A stretch of DNA of 64,000 nt from Lysobacter sp. Root916 (GTDB lineage: Bacteria > Pseudomonadota > Gammaproteobacteria > Xanthomonadales > Xanthomonadaceae), in assembly GCF_001429785.1 (NCBI RefSeq), contig NZ_LMJF01000012.1, forward strand, positions 107,538 through 171,537. The letters are read 5' to 3'. This document shows, piece after piece, positions 17,777 to 26,928 of the stretch. The number at the start of each line of letters is the position of its first letter. Position 1 is the first letter of the stretch. Both the position numbers and the translations under genes were made by a program. The notes below the pieces were generated by a model. That model had not been told where the DNA came from. It saw only the letters and a list, made by a program, of their open reading frames with translations, and did no database searches.

Positions 17777-18496
17777 CTATGGCGAATCGACTCGCGTGAT
17801 CGTGGCGGGCGGCGGATCGGGGAAGTGCGCGCGCAGGCGACGCCACAATGTCATCGCGTCCGCGGCGCCGGTGGCGCCGCAGGTGCGCGAGCGGGCGTGG
17901 TAGCGGCCGAGCACGCAGGCTTCGAGGTAAACGATGTTGCCGTCGAGGCAATGAGCATCGGTCTGCGGCGCGAACCATAAGTCCGGCGCGCTCCAGGCCT
18001 CGCGCACATCGGCCAGATCGGCCTTGCGCACGCTGCGCCGTAGGGTCGGGCGCAGCTCGCGGGTGCGCAGGATTTCGCCCGGTGCCGGTTCCGGCGCCAT
18101 CACCGGAAATCCGTCGACGATGGTCACGTCCAGCCATTCGCCGGACGAGGTCATCTCGATGCTCCAGACCTTTTGGTCCGGTACGAACCAATGGTCGCCG
18201 ATCAGCGCGGCGTAGGTTTCCGCCGGCTCGCCAGGCCTTCCGTCCCCGCAGCGTTGCACCAAGGGGCGCTCCGCATTGGACGCGAAATGACGTTGGAAGC
18301 CATCGCGGAAGTTGCCCAGCAACAAATCCCGGACCGGGTACTCGGACGCATCCATGCCGCCTTCGGGTATCGGAATCCACGAGGCGGGGGCGGTTACGCG
18401 GACGGGGGGCTGAGGGCGCGTGACCACCCAGCCGGCCGCCGCGACGATCGCCAACGCGATCGTCCACAGCGCGATGCGCGATGCGCGCACGGCCAC
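17777..18496 (-). CDS. Membrane-anchored protein of unknown function, coupled to ETF-QO
   Basis: 239 residues from the GTG at 18496 (a second GTG at 18490 is possible; neither has a strong ribosome site). The start lies 2 nt after the ETF-QO stop, so translation probably relies on coupling. One hydrophobic helix at about residues 8-25 (IALWTIALAIVAAAGWVV) anchors the N-terminus; the rest is soluble and probably periplasmic. Several cysteines (QRCGDG, AHCLDG, EACVLG, RTCGA) could form disulfides. I recognise no family. The frame is also open far upstream inside ETF-QO, but that part is a shadow. Confidence 0.6.
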   Translation of the reverse strand: MAVRASRIALWTIALAIVAAAGWVVTRPQPPVRVTAPASWIPIPEGGMDASEYPVRDLLLGNFRDGFQRHFASNAERPLVQRCGDGRPGEPAETYAALIGDHWFVPDQKVWSIEMTSSGEWLDVTIVDGFPVMAPEPAPGEILRTRELRPTLRRSVRKADLADVREAWSAPDLWFAPQTDAHCLDGNIVYLEACVLGRYHARSRTCGATGAADAMTLWRRLRAHFPDPPPATITRVDSP

Positions 18497-18498
18497 CG

Positions 18499-20130
18499 TC
18501 AGAGGTTCTGGTAATTCGGCCCCGAGCCGCCTTCCGGCGTGACCCAGGTGATGATCTCGTAGGGGTCCTTGATGTCGCAGGTCTTGCAGTGCACGCAGTT
18601 GGCGGCGTTGATCTGCAGGCGCTTGCCCTCGGCGTCTTCGACGATCTCGTAGACGCCGGCCGGGCAGAAGCGGGTACAGGGGTTGCCGTATTCCTCGGCG
18701 CAGCGGGTCACGCAGATCGAGGTGTCGGCGACCTTGAGGTGCACCGGCTGGTCTTCGTCGTGTTCGGTGGCGGCGAAGTAGACGCCGGCCAGGCGGTCGC
18801 GCGGCGCCAGGCTGCGGTCGACGTAGTCGCGCTTGGGCTTTTCGGCCTCGTCGAGTTTCTGCAGCGAGGACCAGTCGGGCTTGTTCTTCAGCGTCCACGG
18901 CGACAGCCCGCCGGTGACGGTTTCCCAGGCCGCGTTGAGCATGCCGAACCACAGGCCGCGCTTGAACCCGGGCTTGATGTTGCGGACTTTCTTGAGCTCG
19001 TCCATCGCCGGCGAGGCGCGCAGCTTGGCGTCGTAACCTTCCGGCGCCAGTTCGGACGCGGCCAGGTGTTCGGCGGCGAGCATGCCGCTGCGGATGGCCT
19101 GGTGGGTGCCTTTGATCTTGGGCACGTTGAGCAGGCCGGCGGTGTCGCCGATCAGCAGCGCGCCCGGCATCTCGACCTTGGGCAGCGACTGCCAGCCGCC
19201 GGTGACGATCGCGCGCGCGCCGGCCGAGACCAGGTTGCCGCCTTCCAGCAGGGGCTTCACCGTGGGGTGGTTCTTCCACTGCTGGAAGGCTTCCCAGGGC
19301 TTGTAGTCGGGGTCGCGGTAGTCGAGGCCGCTGACGTAGCCCAGGGCGATGCGGCCCTTGTCCAGGTGATACAGGAAGCTGCCGCCGTAGGTGTGGTTAT
19401 CGGCCGGCCAGCCGAAGCTGTGCACGACCTTGCCGGGGGTGACCCGGTCTTCGGGCACCTGCCACAGTTCCTTGATGCCGATCGAATAGCCCTGCGGGTC
19501 GCTGTCCGCGTCCAGGCCGAAGCGCTTGATCAGGCGCTTGGTCAGGTGGCCGCGCGCGCCCTCGGCGAACACGGTGACCTTGGCGCGGATGTCGATGCCG
19601 GCGGTGTAACCGGGCTTGTGCGACCCGTCCTTGGCCACGCCCATGTCGCCGATGCGCACACCGGCCACGCGGCCGTCGGCGTCGTGCAGGGTCTCGGAGG
19701 CGGCGAAGCCGGCGTAGATTTCCACGCCCAGCGCTTCGGCTTGCGGCGCCAGCCAGGCGCAGGTCGCGCCCAGGCTGACGATCACGTTGCCGTGGTGGTT
19801 GTTCATGCCCGGCGGCACCGGCAGGCGGCGGCCGCCGTCCTTGCTCAGCAGCCAGAACTCGTCCTGGGTGACCGGCACGCAGATCGGCGGCGGGTTGTCG
19901 CGCCAGTTCGGCAGCAGCGCGTCCAGCGGGCCGGTCTCGATCACCGCGCCGGACAGGATGTGGGCGCCGATGGTGCTGGACTTCTCGATCACGCAGACCG
20001 AGAGCTCCGGGTTGATCTGCTTGAGCCGGATCGCGAACGACAGGCCGGCCGGACCGGCGCCGACGGTGACGACGTCGTACTCCATGACGTCGCGCTCGAC
20101 CTCGGCGGGGTTGGGGCTGTGTTCGCTCAT
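18499..20130 (-). CDS. Electron transfer flavoprotein-ubiquinone oxidoreductase (ETF dehydrogenase)
   Basis: 543 residues from ATG 20130, supported by GGAGAG 7 nt upstream; a longer frame to 20271 has no family support. The FAD-binding GxGxxG is at VVTVGAGPAGLSFAIRLKQ (about residues 19-37). A ferredoxin-like C-terminal domain carries the [4Fe-4S] cysteines: Cys 489 (in CTRFCPAGVYE) and Cys 512, 515 and 518 (in CVHCKTCDIKDP). It sits on the inner membrane face and passes electrons from ETF (etfBA at 8109-9793) to ubiquinone. It leads a small operon with the anchored protein downstream. Confidence 0.96.
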   Translation of the reverse strand: MSEHSPNPAEVERDVMEYDVVTVGAGPAGLSFAIRLKQINPELSVCVIEKSSTIGAHILSGAVIETGPLDALLPNWRDNPPPICVPVTQDEFWLLSKDGGRRLPVPPGMNNHHGNVIVSLGATCAWLAPQAEALGVEIYAGFAASETLHDADGRVAGVRIGDMGVAKDGSHKPGYTAGIDIRAKVTVFAEGARGHLTKRLIKRFGLDADSDPQGYSIGIKELWQVPEDRVTPGKVVHSFGWPADNHTYGGSFLYHLDKGRIALGYVSGLDYRDPDYKPWEAFQQWKNHPTVKPLLEGGNLVSAGARAIVTGGWQSLPKVEMPGALLIGDTAGLLNVPKIKGTHQAIRSGMLAAEHLAASELAPEGYDAKLRASPAMDELKKVRNIKPGFKRGLWFGMLNAAWETVTGGLSPWTLKNKPDWSSLQKLDEAEKPKRDYVDRSLAPRDRLAGVYFAATEHDEDQPVHLKVADTSICVTRCAEEYGNPCTRFCPAGVYEIVEDAEGKRLQINAANCVHCKTCDIKDPYEIITWVTPEGGSGPNYQNL

Positions 20131-20249
20131 GCTGGCTCTCCGCTTGCTGAGGCTGGAATTGTCGCGGGTTTGGGCCCCGAGCTCAAAGTCGGCCCGCGAA
20201 CGCGGCGGCGACGGTATGCTCGACGCCGCCTCCCTTTGGCCCTGCGCGT

Positions 20250-21026
20250 ATGACCGGCCCCGCCTCTCCACCCGCGAAGGACGCGCGCGTGCCCGCCGGG
20301 CCGCGCCTGTTCCTGGCCGAGGTCGATGCCGCCCACGACGCCGTCTACGAGGCCCAACTGGGCCTGCTGGACGAGGACGAGCGCGCGCGCCTGGCGCGTC
20401 TGCGCCTGGTGCCGGTGCGGCGCGAGGCCCTGGCCGCGCGCTTGTTGTTGCGCCACGCGCTGTCGGCCTGCCAACCGCGGCGGCCGCAGGACTGGCGCTA
20501 CCTGCGCGGCGTCTATGGGCGCCCGCGCGTGGCGGATGCGCCGGAACTGAGTTTCAGCCTGTCGCATTGCGCCGGCCTGGTCGGCTGCCTGGTCGCGCCC
20601 GGTGGCCGCGTGGGGCTGGACCTGGAGCCCTGCGCGCGCGCCACCGAGGAACTGTGGAACGCGCGCACGCTGGCGCCGCAGGAACTGGACGAGTTGCTGG
20701 CGCAGGCGCCCGAGCGGCGCGACGCTGCGTTCCTGCGCAGTTGGACGCTGAAGGAGGCCTATGCCAAGGCCGGCGGCCGCGGCCTGCGCCTGCCGTTCGA
20801 TCGCATCGCGTTCGCGCGCGCGGGCGACGGCGCGCCGCGATTGCAGCGCGATCGCGCCGAAGCGCCGGCGTGGCGGTTCTGGAGTTTCCGGCTGGACGCC
20901 GCGCATGTCGGCGCGATCGCCCTGCGCAGTCGCCGTGTCGCCGCGCAGGCGATCGCGATCGAAACCGTGCCGGCCTTGCCCTATCGCGGCGCCGGCCGCG
21001 TGCTGCGGCCGGCCGACCCGTTCTAA
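20250..21026 (+). CDS. 4'-phosphopantetheinyl transferase (Sfp type)
   Basis: 258 residues. Family motifs are SFSLSHCAGLVGCLVAP (about 98-114), the magnesium-binding GLDLEP (about 121-126) and WTLKEAYAKAGGRGLRLPF (about 164-182). The enzyme moves the phosphopantetheine arm of CoA onto the serine of carrier proteins, activating fatty-acid, polyketide or non-ribosomal peptide synthases. Lysobacter species are rich in such synthases, which suggests a secondary-metabolism role, but no carrier-protein gene lies in this window. The start at 20250 and the divergent ETF-QO start leave a 119-nt promoter region (20131-20249). Confidence 0.9.
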   Translation: MTGPASPPAKDARVPAGPRLFLAEVDAAHDAVYEAQLGLLDEDERARLARLRLVPVRREALAARLLLRHALSACQPRRPQDWRYLRGVYGRPRVADAPELSFSLSHCAGLVGCLVAPGGRVGLDLEPCARATEELWNARTLAPQELDELLAQAPERRDAAFLRSWTLKEAYAKAGGRGLRLPFDRIAFARAGDGAPRLQRDRAEAPAWRFWSFRLDAAHVGAIALRSRRVAAQAIAIETVPALPYRGAGRVLRPADPF

Positions 21027-21032
21027 GCGCGG

Positions 21033-21707
21033 TCAGCGCCGCGCGCTGCGCGGGTGCTCGGCCTGTTCGTGGGCGTTGCCGCTGCTCAGGATCCAGCCGC
21101 CGAGGTCGCGGGTGATCGCGGCCAGGGCGCCGTCGAAGGCGGCGACCACGTCCGGCACCGCGGTGGTGGACGCGCGCTGGCTCTGCACGAAGGTGCGCGC
21201 GGCGGCGATCTTCTGGTCGCTGTTGTGCAGCAGCTTGGCGCTGACTTCGATGGTCGCCGAGGGCAGGGCCTGGCCGTTGTAGTCGGATTCGAAGCGGCGC
21301 AGGTCCAGCACCAGCTTGTAGTCGGCGGCCACGCCGCTGCCCTGGCGCGCGACCGCGTCGATCCGGCCGGAGTCCTCCAGCGCGCGCAGCAGCGCGTCTT
21401 GCAGCATCTCGCCGGGCGGCTTGGCCCAACCGGCGCCCTTGTAGACCTGCATCTCGTTCGGGCTGGGGCGCACCGCGATGCGCAGGCTGTCGATCATGCG
21501 CGCCGAGGTCGGCGGCGTCAGCGACAGCTGCCAGTCGGCGTTGGGCCAGGCAGCGTCGGCCTGCACGCGCGGATCGGGCGCGTACAGGGTGGAGCGCTCC
21601 TTGGGCTTTTCGCCCAGGATCGAGCACGCGCTCAGGCTCAACAGCAGGCTCAGGCCGGCGGCGCGGCGCAGCAGCGCGTAAGGGCGGGGCAGGGGGCGAG
21701 AGGTCAT
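21033..21707 (-). CDS. ABC-type transport auxiliary lipoprotein (PqiC-like) of the MCE system
   Basis: 224 residues from ATG 21707, which overlaps the mlaD stop by 4 nt. The signal ends with a lipobox (LSLLLSLSAC). The mature part has the ABC_trans_aux pattern: IDSLRIAVRPSPNEMQVYKG near residue 75 and alternating strands thereafter, ending with a helix containing ITRDLGGWIL. Proteins of this type sit on the outer membrane and complete MCE lipid transport systems, as PqiC does for PqiAB. It is the last gene of the operon mlaE-mlaF-CPBP-mlaD-this gene. Confidence 0.83.
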   Translation of the reverse strand: MTSRPLPRPYALLRRAAGLSLLLSLSACSILGEKPKERSTLYAPDPRVQADAAWPNADWQLSLTPPTSARMIDSLRIAVRPSPNEMQVYKGAGWAKPPGEMLQDALLRALEDSGRIDAVARQGSGVAADYKLVLDLRRFESDYNGQALPSATIEVSAKLLHNSDQKIAAARTFVQSQRASTTAVPDVVAAFDGALAAITRDLGGWILSSGNAHEQAEHPRSARR

Positions 21708-22630
21708 TGCGGCTCGAACTCCTTCTGGGCATCGCGGCCGAGCAGGTAACGGGTCGGGTTGCTGTCGATGCGGTCGCTGATGCGACGCAGGTCGCGCACC
21801 AGCACGCGCAACTCGGCCAGGGTCGGGCCGAGCTGCGCGAGGCCGTCGTTGGCGAAGCTGCTGATCGCGGCGCGGTTGTCGTTGAGGATGCCGTTGGCGC
21901 CGTTGGCGGCCGAGTCCAGGCGGGTCAGGGTGCTGTCGAGCTTGGAGATCAGCCCGGGCAGCTTGGCGACCAGTTCGCGGTCGACGTTCTTGACCGCCTG
22001 ATTGGTGGTGTCCAGGGTGGCCGACAGCTGTTCGCTGGACTTGCGCGCGTTGACGATGAGCAGGCGCAGGTCGTCGCGCTGGTCGGCGATCGAGCCGGTC
22101 ATGGCCTCGATGTTGGACAGCGTGTTCGACACCCGCTTGACGTTCTCGTCGCTGAGCACCTGGTCCAGGCGCGCGACCAGGCGGTTGGCGGTGTCGGCGA
22201 TGTTCTGCAGCGCCGAGGCCTCGGTCTGGATCACCGGGATTTCGCGGCGGTCGACGTCGGCCAGGGCCGGGCTGCCGGGGCTGCCGCCGGTGAGCTGGAT
22301 GATCGGGCTGCCGGTGATGCCGGTCAGCGACAGCTTGGCGCGGGTGTCGGCCTTGATCGGCGCGTCGGCCTGCAGGCGCAGCTGCGCGATCACCCGGCGC
22401 GGGTCGTCCGGCGCCAGCCGCAGCAGCTTCACCGTGCCCACCGAGATGCCGTTGTATTGCACGGTGCTGCCCTCCGACAGGCCGGTCACCGGTTCGTTGA
22501 AGATCACCGCGTACTCGCGCCAGCTCTTCTCGGACGAGTACTTGGCGGCCCACAGCGCGAACAACAGCAGGAACAGCGTCGCGATGATCGTGAACGCACC
22601 GATGAGGACGTAATTGGCCTTGGTTTCCAT
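21704..22630 (-). CDS. mlaD: MCE-domain substrate-binding protein of the lipid ABC transporter
   Basis: 308 residues. One N-terminal membrane helix (YVLIGAFTIIATLFLLLFAL, residues about 7-26) is followed by an MCE domain (VTGLSEGSTVQYNGISVGTV, about 48-67) and a long helical tail with coiled-coil character rich in Asn, Asp and Leu. E. coli MlaD has a shorter tail; this form resembles the longer MlaD proteins of other Proteobacteria. It sits in the inner membrane facing the periplasm, forming a ring that passes phospholipids. The gene overlaps the auxiliary lipoprotein gene. Confidence 0.9.
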   Translation of the reverse strand: METKANYVLIGAFTIIATLFLLLFALWAAKYSSEKSWREYAVIFNEPVTGLSEGSTVQYNGISVGTVKLLRLAPDDPRRVIAQLRLQADAPIKADTRAKLSLTGITGSPIIQLTGGSPGSPALADVDRREIPVIQTEASALQNIADTANRLVARLDQVLSDENVKRVSNTLSNIEAMTGSIADQRDDLRLLIVNARKSSEQLSATLDTTNQAVKNVDRELVAKLPGLISKLDSTLTRLDSAANGANGILNDNRAAISSFANDGLAQLGPTLAELRVLVRDLRRISDRIDSNPTRYLLGRDAQKEFEPQ

Positions 22631-22676
22631 CAGGCACCTGAGACGATGAGGCCCGGCGGGCGGTCCGTGACGGACA

Positions 22677-23549
22677 TCATGCCAGCACGGGGTAAGTGAA
22701 CGTGGTGAAGTGGACCAGGTTGAGTCCGAAATGGGTCAGCATCGCGGCCTGCAATCCGCCGCGGCGGTAGGCCAGGCCGTAGCCGGCGCCGGCCACGCCG
22801 GCCAGCAGCGCCCAGGCCCAGCCGCCGGCCAGATGGATCAGGCCGAAGGCGAGCGCGGCGACCGCGATCGCGGCCGCGTCGCCCCAGCGCCGCTCGCGCC
22901 AGTGCCGGCTCAGGCCTTCCTGCAGATAGCCGCGGAACAGCGCCTCCTCGGCCAGCGTCACCAGCAGCAGATTGTTGAGCGCCCACAGCAGCCCCCAGCT
23001 CGGCCACTTCGGCGCCCAGGCGATCTGGCCCAGCGCGTAGGCCAGGCCCAGGCACACAAGCGTCACAGCAAGGCATGCCGGTAGCGCGGCCTTGAGCCAG
23101 TCGGCGAGCGGCCGCTCGCGCTGCACCCCGGCCCAGACCAGCACCAGCCAGAAACCGACCAGGGGCTTGTCGAGATTGAGGTACATGCTGAATTCGATCG
23201 CGTCGGCGGTGATCCGGGTCGGCGCGATCGCGAGCGGATTGTGGAATCCAGGCGCCACATGGAAGCCCAATGCCAGCGCGACCACCACAAAAAGTACATG
23301 CCCGCCGATGCGCGTCGCTTTCGCGCGCGCCGCGCCCACCATCCAGCCGGCCAAGGCCAGCATGGCTAGCGCGATCAGCGCGCGGATATCGAGCTGGCCC
23401 AGCGCGAAGCCGGCCACGCCGGCGATCGCCAACAGGGCCAGGCTGGCGACGCGCGCGCGCGGCCACCACAGCAGCAGCGAGGCCAGCGCGAGCGCGGCCC
23501 AGGGCAGGTGGTCGACGGCGGCGAGCGCGGGCGAGAGGGCGGAAAGCAA
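22677..23549 (-). CDS. CPBP-family intramembrane glutamic protease
   Basis: 290 residues, with roughly eight hydrophobic membrane segments. The CPBP (Abi/CAAX protease) motifs are visible: EEALFRGYL at about residues 201-209, FGLIHLAGG at about 235-243, and the final H.GLN at about 274-278. These give the two Glu and two His of the active site. Known relatives process prenylated or membrane proteins, or protect bacteriocin producers. Here the gene sits between mlaF and mlaD in the same orientation, which suggests co-expression with the lipid transporter, but a functional link is only inferred. Confidence 0.87.
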   Translation of the reverse strand: MLSALSPALAAVDHLPWAALALASLLLWWPRARVASLALLAIAGVAGFALGQLDIRALIALAMLALAGWMVGAARAKATRIGGHVLFVVVALALGFHVAPGFHNPLAIAPTRITADAIEFSMYLNLDKPLVGFWLVLVWAGVQRERPLADWLKAALPACLAVTLVCLGLAYALGQIAWAPKWPSWGLLWALNNLLLVTLAEEALFRGYLQEGLSRHWRERRWGDAAAIAVAALAFGLIHLAGGWAWALLAGVAGAGYGLAYRRGGLQAAMLTHFGLNLVHFTTFTYPVLA

Positions 23550-23573
23550 ACCGGGGCGTCCTTGCGTGCGGCG

Positions 23574-24404
23574 TCAGCGTTCGGTCGCCGCGTAGTTGTC
23601 GCGCGCGACCTGGGCGGCGCGCGCGCGCGGGCCGTGGAAGTACTCGTGCGCCCAGGGGTGGTCGAGCTTCTCGATCTCGGCCATCGGCGCGCAGGCGATC
23701 ACCTTGCGGTCGGCGAGCACGGCGATGCGGTCGCAGATCGCGTACAGGGTGTCCAGGTCGTGGGTGATCAGGAACACGGTCAGCCCCAGCGCCTGCTGCA
23801 GGGTGCGGATCAGGCGGTCGAACGCGGCCGCGCCGATCGGGTCCAGACCGGCGGTGGGTTCGTCCAGGAACAGCAGCGGCGGGTCCAGCGCCAGCGCGCG
23901 CGCCAGGCCGGCGCGCTTGCGCATGCCGCCGGACAGCTGCGAGGGCAGCTTGTTGATCGCGTCGGCGGGCAGGCCGGCCAGCTTGACCTTGAGCAGCGCC
24001 AGTTCGTAGCGCAGCGAGTCGGGCAGGTCGCTGTGGTACTCCTTCAGCGGCACCTGCACGTTCTCGCCCACGGTCAGCGACGAGAACAGCGCGCCGTCCT
24101 GGAACAGCACGCCGGTGTTGCGCTCGATCTCGCGCCGGCGCGCCGGGTCCTCGCTGCGCGCGTCGATGCCCAGCACCTCGATGCTGCCCTCGTCGGGGCG
24201 GCGCAGGGCCAGGATGGAGCGCATCAGCACCGATTTGCCGGTGCCCGAGCCGCCGACCACGCCCAGGATCTCGCCCGCTTTCACGTCCAGGTCCAGGCCG
24301 TCGTGCACGGTCTGTTCGCCGAAGCGATTGACCAGGCCGCGCACACGGATGATCGGCGTGTCGGCGTCGATATGGTCGCGCGGATCGTCGAGGGGCTCGC
24401 TCAA
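23574..24404 (-). CDS. mlaF: Lipid ABC transporter ATP-binding protein
   Basis: 276 residues. The start is set at TTG 24404, which overlaps the mlaE stop as TTGA and has GGAGG 7 nt upstream; no ATG or GTG fits better. Walker A is GGSGTGKSVLM (about 47-57), the ABC signature LSGGMRKRAGLARAL (about 150-164) and Walker B LLFLDEPTAGLDPIG. The LSGGM variant is typical of MlaF/MCE ATPases. It powers lipid movement together with the permease MlaE at the inner membrane. Confidence 0.92.
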   Translation of the reverse strand: MSEPLDDPRDHIDADTPIIRVRGLVNRFGEQTVHDGLDLDVKAGEILGVVGGSGTGKSVLMRSILALRRPDEGSIEVLGIDARSEDPARRREIERNTGVLFQDGALFSSLTVGENVQVPLKEYHSDLPDSLRYELALLKVKLAGLPADAINKLPSQLSGGMRKRAGLARALALDPPLLFLDEPTAGLDPIGAAAFDRLIRTLQQALGLTVFLITHDLDTLYAICDRIAVLADRKVIACAPMAEIEKLDHPWAHEYFHGPRARAAQVARDNYAATER

Positions 24405-25519
24405 AATCCGACCTCCATGAACCAGATCGCGGCGAAGGCGTCGATGATGATCACCAGCGAGATCGCCTGAACCACGCTGGAGGTGGTGCGTTCGCCCACC
24501 GATTGCGCGGTGCCCTCGACCTGCAGGCCTTCCAGGCAGCCGATCAGGCTGATCAGCAGGGCGAAGATCGGGGCCTTGGACAGGCCGACCAGGAAATGGC
24601 GCAGCTCCATGGTCTCGTGCATGCGCGCCAGATACTGCTGGGGCGGGATGTCGAGGTTGTAGGCGCCCACGGTGAGGCCGCCGAGCAGGCCGAAGATCAT
24701 CGCCACGAAGGTCAGCAGCGGCAGCATCACCAGCAGCGCCAGCACGCGCGGGATCACCAGCAGGTCGATCGGGTCCATGCCGAGGGTGCGGATCGCGTCG
24801 ACTTCCTCGCGGCTGACCATGGCGCCGATCTGGGCGGTGAAGGCGCTGGCGGTGCGGCCGGCCAGCACGATCGCGGTCAGCAGCACGCCGAATTCGCGCA
24901 GGAACGAGATGCTGACCAGCTCGACCACGAAGATGGTGGCGCCGAAGTCGCGCAGGATGGTCGCGCCCAGGAACGCCACCACCGCGCCGACCAGGAAACA
25001 CAGCAGCGCGATCAGCGGCACCGCGTCCAGACCGACCTGTTCCATGTGGTGCACGGTCGCGGTCGGGCGGAAGCGGCCCGGGTCCTTGAACAGGCGCAGG
25101 ATCTTCATCAGCGTTTCGCCGAAGAAGGCGATCAGCGCCAGCACTTCCTTCCAGTTGTCGGTGACCGCGTAGCCCAGGCGCGCGAGCGCGGCGTAGACGC
25201 CGTACTCGCGCTTCTTCTTGGGGCGCTCGTCGGCGACGTCCTCGATCGCGCTGACCAGGGCGCGGTGGTTGTCGTGGAAGGCGAAGCCGTCGAAATCCAG
25301 CTCGCGCCGGCGCGCGAAGCGCATCAGCTGCAGCACGCCCACCGAGTCCAGGCGCTCGACCGCGCTGGCGTCGATCGTGGTCGCGTCCTGCGGCGCGCCG
25401 TGCAGCGCGGCCGAGATCGCGTTGGCGTTTTCCAGCGTCCAGCGGCCGGATAGCCGCAACCGCGACGGCGTCTGGGCGTCGGCGGCGATCTGCGGCGTGT
25501 GCGTGGACGGTGCGGTCAT
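24401..25519 (-). CDS. mlaE: Lipid ABC transporter permease with fused N-terminal STAS domain
   Basis: 372 residues with a GGAGAG ribosome site. Residues about 18-100 look like a STAS domain (LSGRWTLENANAISAAL, then TIDASAVERLDSVGVLQLM), the role played in E. coli by the separate MlaB protein. From about residue 120 a MlaE permease follows with the family segments VGLDAVPLIALLCFLVGAVV, AGRTASAFTAQIGAM, and DAIRTLGMDPIDLLVIPRVLA noted by its TLGMDP core. It sits in the inner membrane with MlaF and MlaD. No separate mlaB is present here, as the fusion would predict. Confidence 0.92.
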   Translation of the reverse strand: MTAPSTHTPQIAADAQTPSRLRLSGRWTLENANAISAALHGAPQDATTIDASAVERLDSVGVLQLMRFARRRELDFDGFAFHDNHRALVSAIEDVADERPKKKREYGVYAALARLGYAVTDNWKEVLALIAFFGETLMKILRLFKDPGRFRPTATVHHMEQVGLDAVPLIALLCFLVGAVVAFLGATILRDFGATIFVVELVSISFLREFGVLLTAIVLAGRTASAFTAQIGAMVSREEVDAIRTLGMDPIDLLVIPRVLALLVMLPLLTFVAMIFGLLGGLTVGAYNLDIPPQQYLARMHETMELRHFLVGLSKAPIFALLISLIGCLEGLQVEGTAQSVGERTTSSVVQAISLVIIIDAFAAIWFMEVGF

Positions 25520-25653
25520 AGGCTCTCCGGCGGAGGATACAGGCTAGGAACGACGAGGTGAGGGCGGCGTGCGCATGCGCGGACCGTCCGCGGGCTGACT
25601 CGACGTGCGGTCGCGCTGCCCATGCGGCACGTCCGCATGCGATGCTTTCGCGC

Positions 25654-26925
25654 ATGTCGACACCCGATTCCTCGAGCGCGCCGCCCGCCCCGCTGAGCGC
25701 GACCAGCTATGCCGCGCGTATCGGCTTCGTGGTCGAACTGGCCGAGCGCCTGCACGCCTATGGCACCACCGCGCAGCGCCTGGAAGGCGCGGTGTCGGCG
25801 GTGGCCCAGCGGCTGCGCCTGGAGTGCGAGCCCTGGTCGAATCCGACCGGCCTGATCCTGACCTTCAGCGACCCCCACCGCCCGCCCGGCGAAAGCGACA
25901 CCACCCGCGTGATCCGGATGCCGCCGGGCGAAAACGACCTCTACAAGCTCAGCGAGACCGACCGCATCGCCGAGGACGTGATGGCGGGGCGCCTGGACCT
26001 GGCCGCCGGCCATGCCGCGCTGCAGGCCCTGGACCGTCCGCGCACCGCGCGCTGGCGCGCGATGCAGGTGCTGGCCTTCGGCCTGGCCGCGGCGGCGGTT
26101 GGCGGCCTGCTGCGGCTGCCCTGGCCGGACATCGCCGTGGCCGGCGTGAACGGCCTGCTGATCGGCGTGCTGATCGACTGGTCGAGCGCGCGGCCGCGCT
26201 TCAAGGAGGCGGTGGAGGCGGTCGCCGGCATGGTCGCGGCCATGGTCGCGGTGCTGGTGGCCAGTTTCCTGGTGCCCTTGAATCAGAACACGGTCATCAT
26301 CGCTTCGCTGATCGTGCTGCTGCCCGGCATGGCGCTGACCAATGCGGTCAACGAACTCACCAGCCAGCATCTGGTGTCGGGCACGGCGCGCTTCGCCGGC
26401 GCGCTGACCACGGTGGTCAAGCTGGCGGTCGGCACCATCATCGCGCTGTACCTGGGCGACCTGGTCGGCCTGACCCCGGCGATCCAGGCCTCGCGTCCGC
26501 AGCCGGCCTGGGTGGAGTGGTGCGGCCTGGCGGTGGCTTCGTACGCGTTCGCGGTGCTGTTCCGCGCCCATCGCTCCGATTATCCGAAAGTGATGGCGGC
26601 CGCCGCCTGCGGTTATCTGATCTCGCGTTTCGCCGGCGAAGCCTGGGGCAGCCCGGCCGGTATCTTCCTGGCCGCGCTGGCGCTGACCGCGGCCGGCAAC
26701 GCCTACGCGCGCTGGGGCAACCGGCCCGGCGCAATCGTGCGCGTGCCCGGCATCATCATGCTGGTGCCGGGCAGCGTGAGCCTGCGCGGCCTGCTGACCC
26801 TGATCCAGCAGCAGGACATGGAAGTCGGCCAGGATGCGGTGCTGGCGGTGATCAATATCCTGCTGGCCCTGATCGCCGGCCTGCTGTTCGGCAACCTGCT
26901 GTTGCCGGCGCGGCGGAATCTGTGA
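25654..26925 (+). CDS. Threonine/serine exporter (ThrE family)
   Basis: 423 residues from ATG 25654; an in-frame ATG at 25642 is also possible. The N-terminal half (about residues 10-250) is the ThrE domain, with the conserved cytoplasmic start FVVELAERLHAYGTTAQRLE and membrane helices; the C-terminal half (about 270-420) holds the second ThrE-like helical block with VPGIIMLVPGSVSLRG at about 365-380. About ten membrane segments in all. Relatives export threonine and serine using the proton gradient. Divergent from the mla operon and convergent with H-NS, with which it shares a terminator. Confidence 0.87.
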   Translation: MSTPDSSSAPPAPLSATSYAARIGFVVELAERLHAYGTTAQRLEGAVSAVAQRLRLECEPWSNPTGLILTFSDPHRPPGESDTTRVIRMPPGENDLYKLSETDRIAEDVMAGRLDLAAGHAALQALDRPRTARWRAMQVLAFGLAAAAVGGLLRLPWPDIAVAGVNGLLIGVLIDWSSARPRFKEAVEAVAGMVAAMVAVLVASFLVPLNQNTVIIASLIVLLPGMALTNAVNELTSQHLVSGTARFAGALTTVVKLAVGTIIALYLGDLVGLTPAIQASRPQPAWVEWCGLAVASYAFAVLFRAHRSDYPKVMAAAACGYLISRFAGEAWGSPAGIFLAALALTAAGNAYARWGNRPGAIVRVPGIIMLVPGSVSLRGLLTLIQQQDMEVGQDAVLAVINILLALIAGLLFGNLLLPARRNL

Positions 26926-26928
26926 GGA

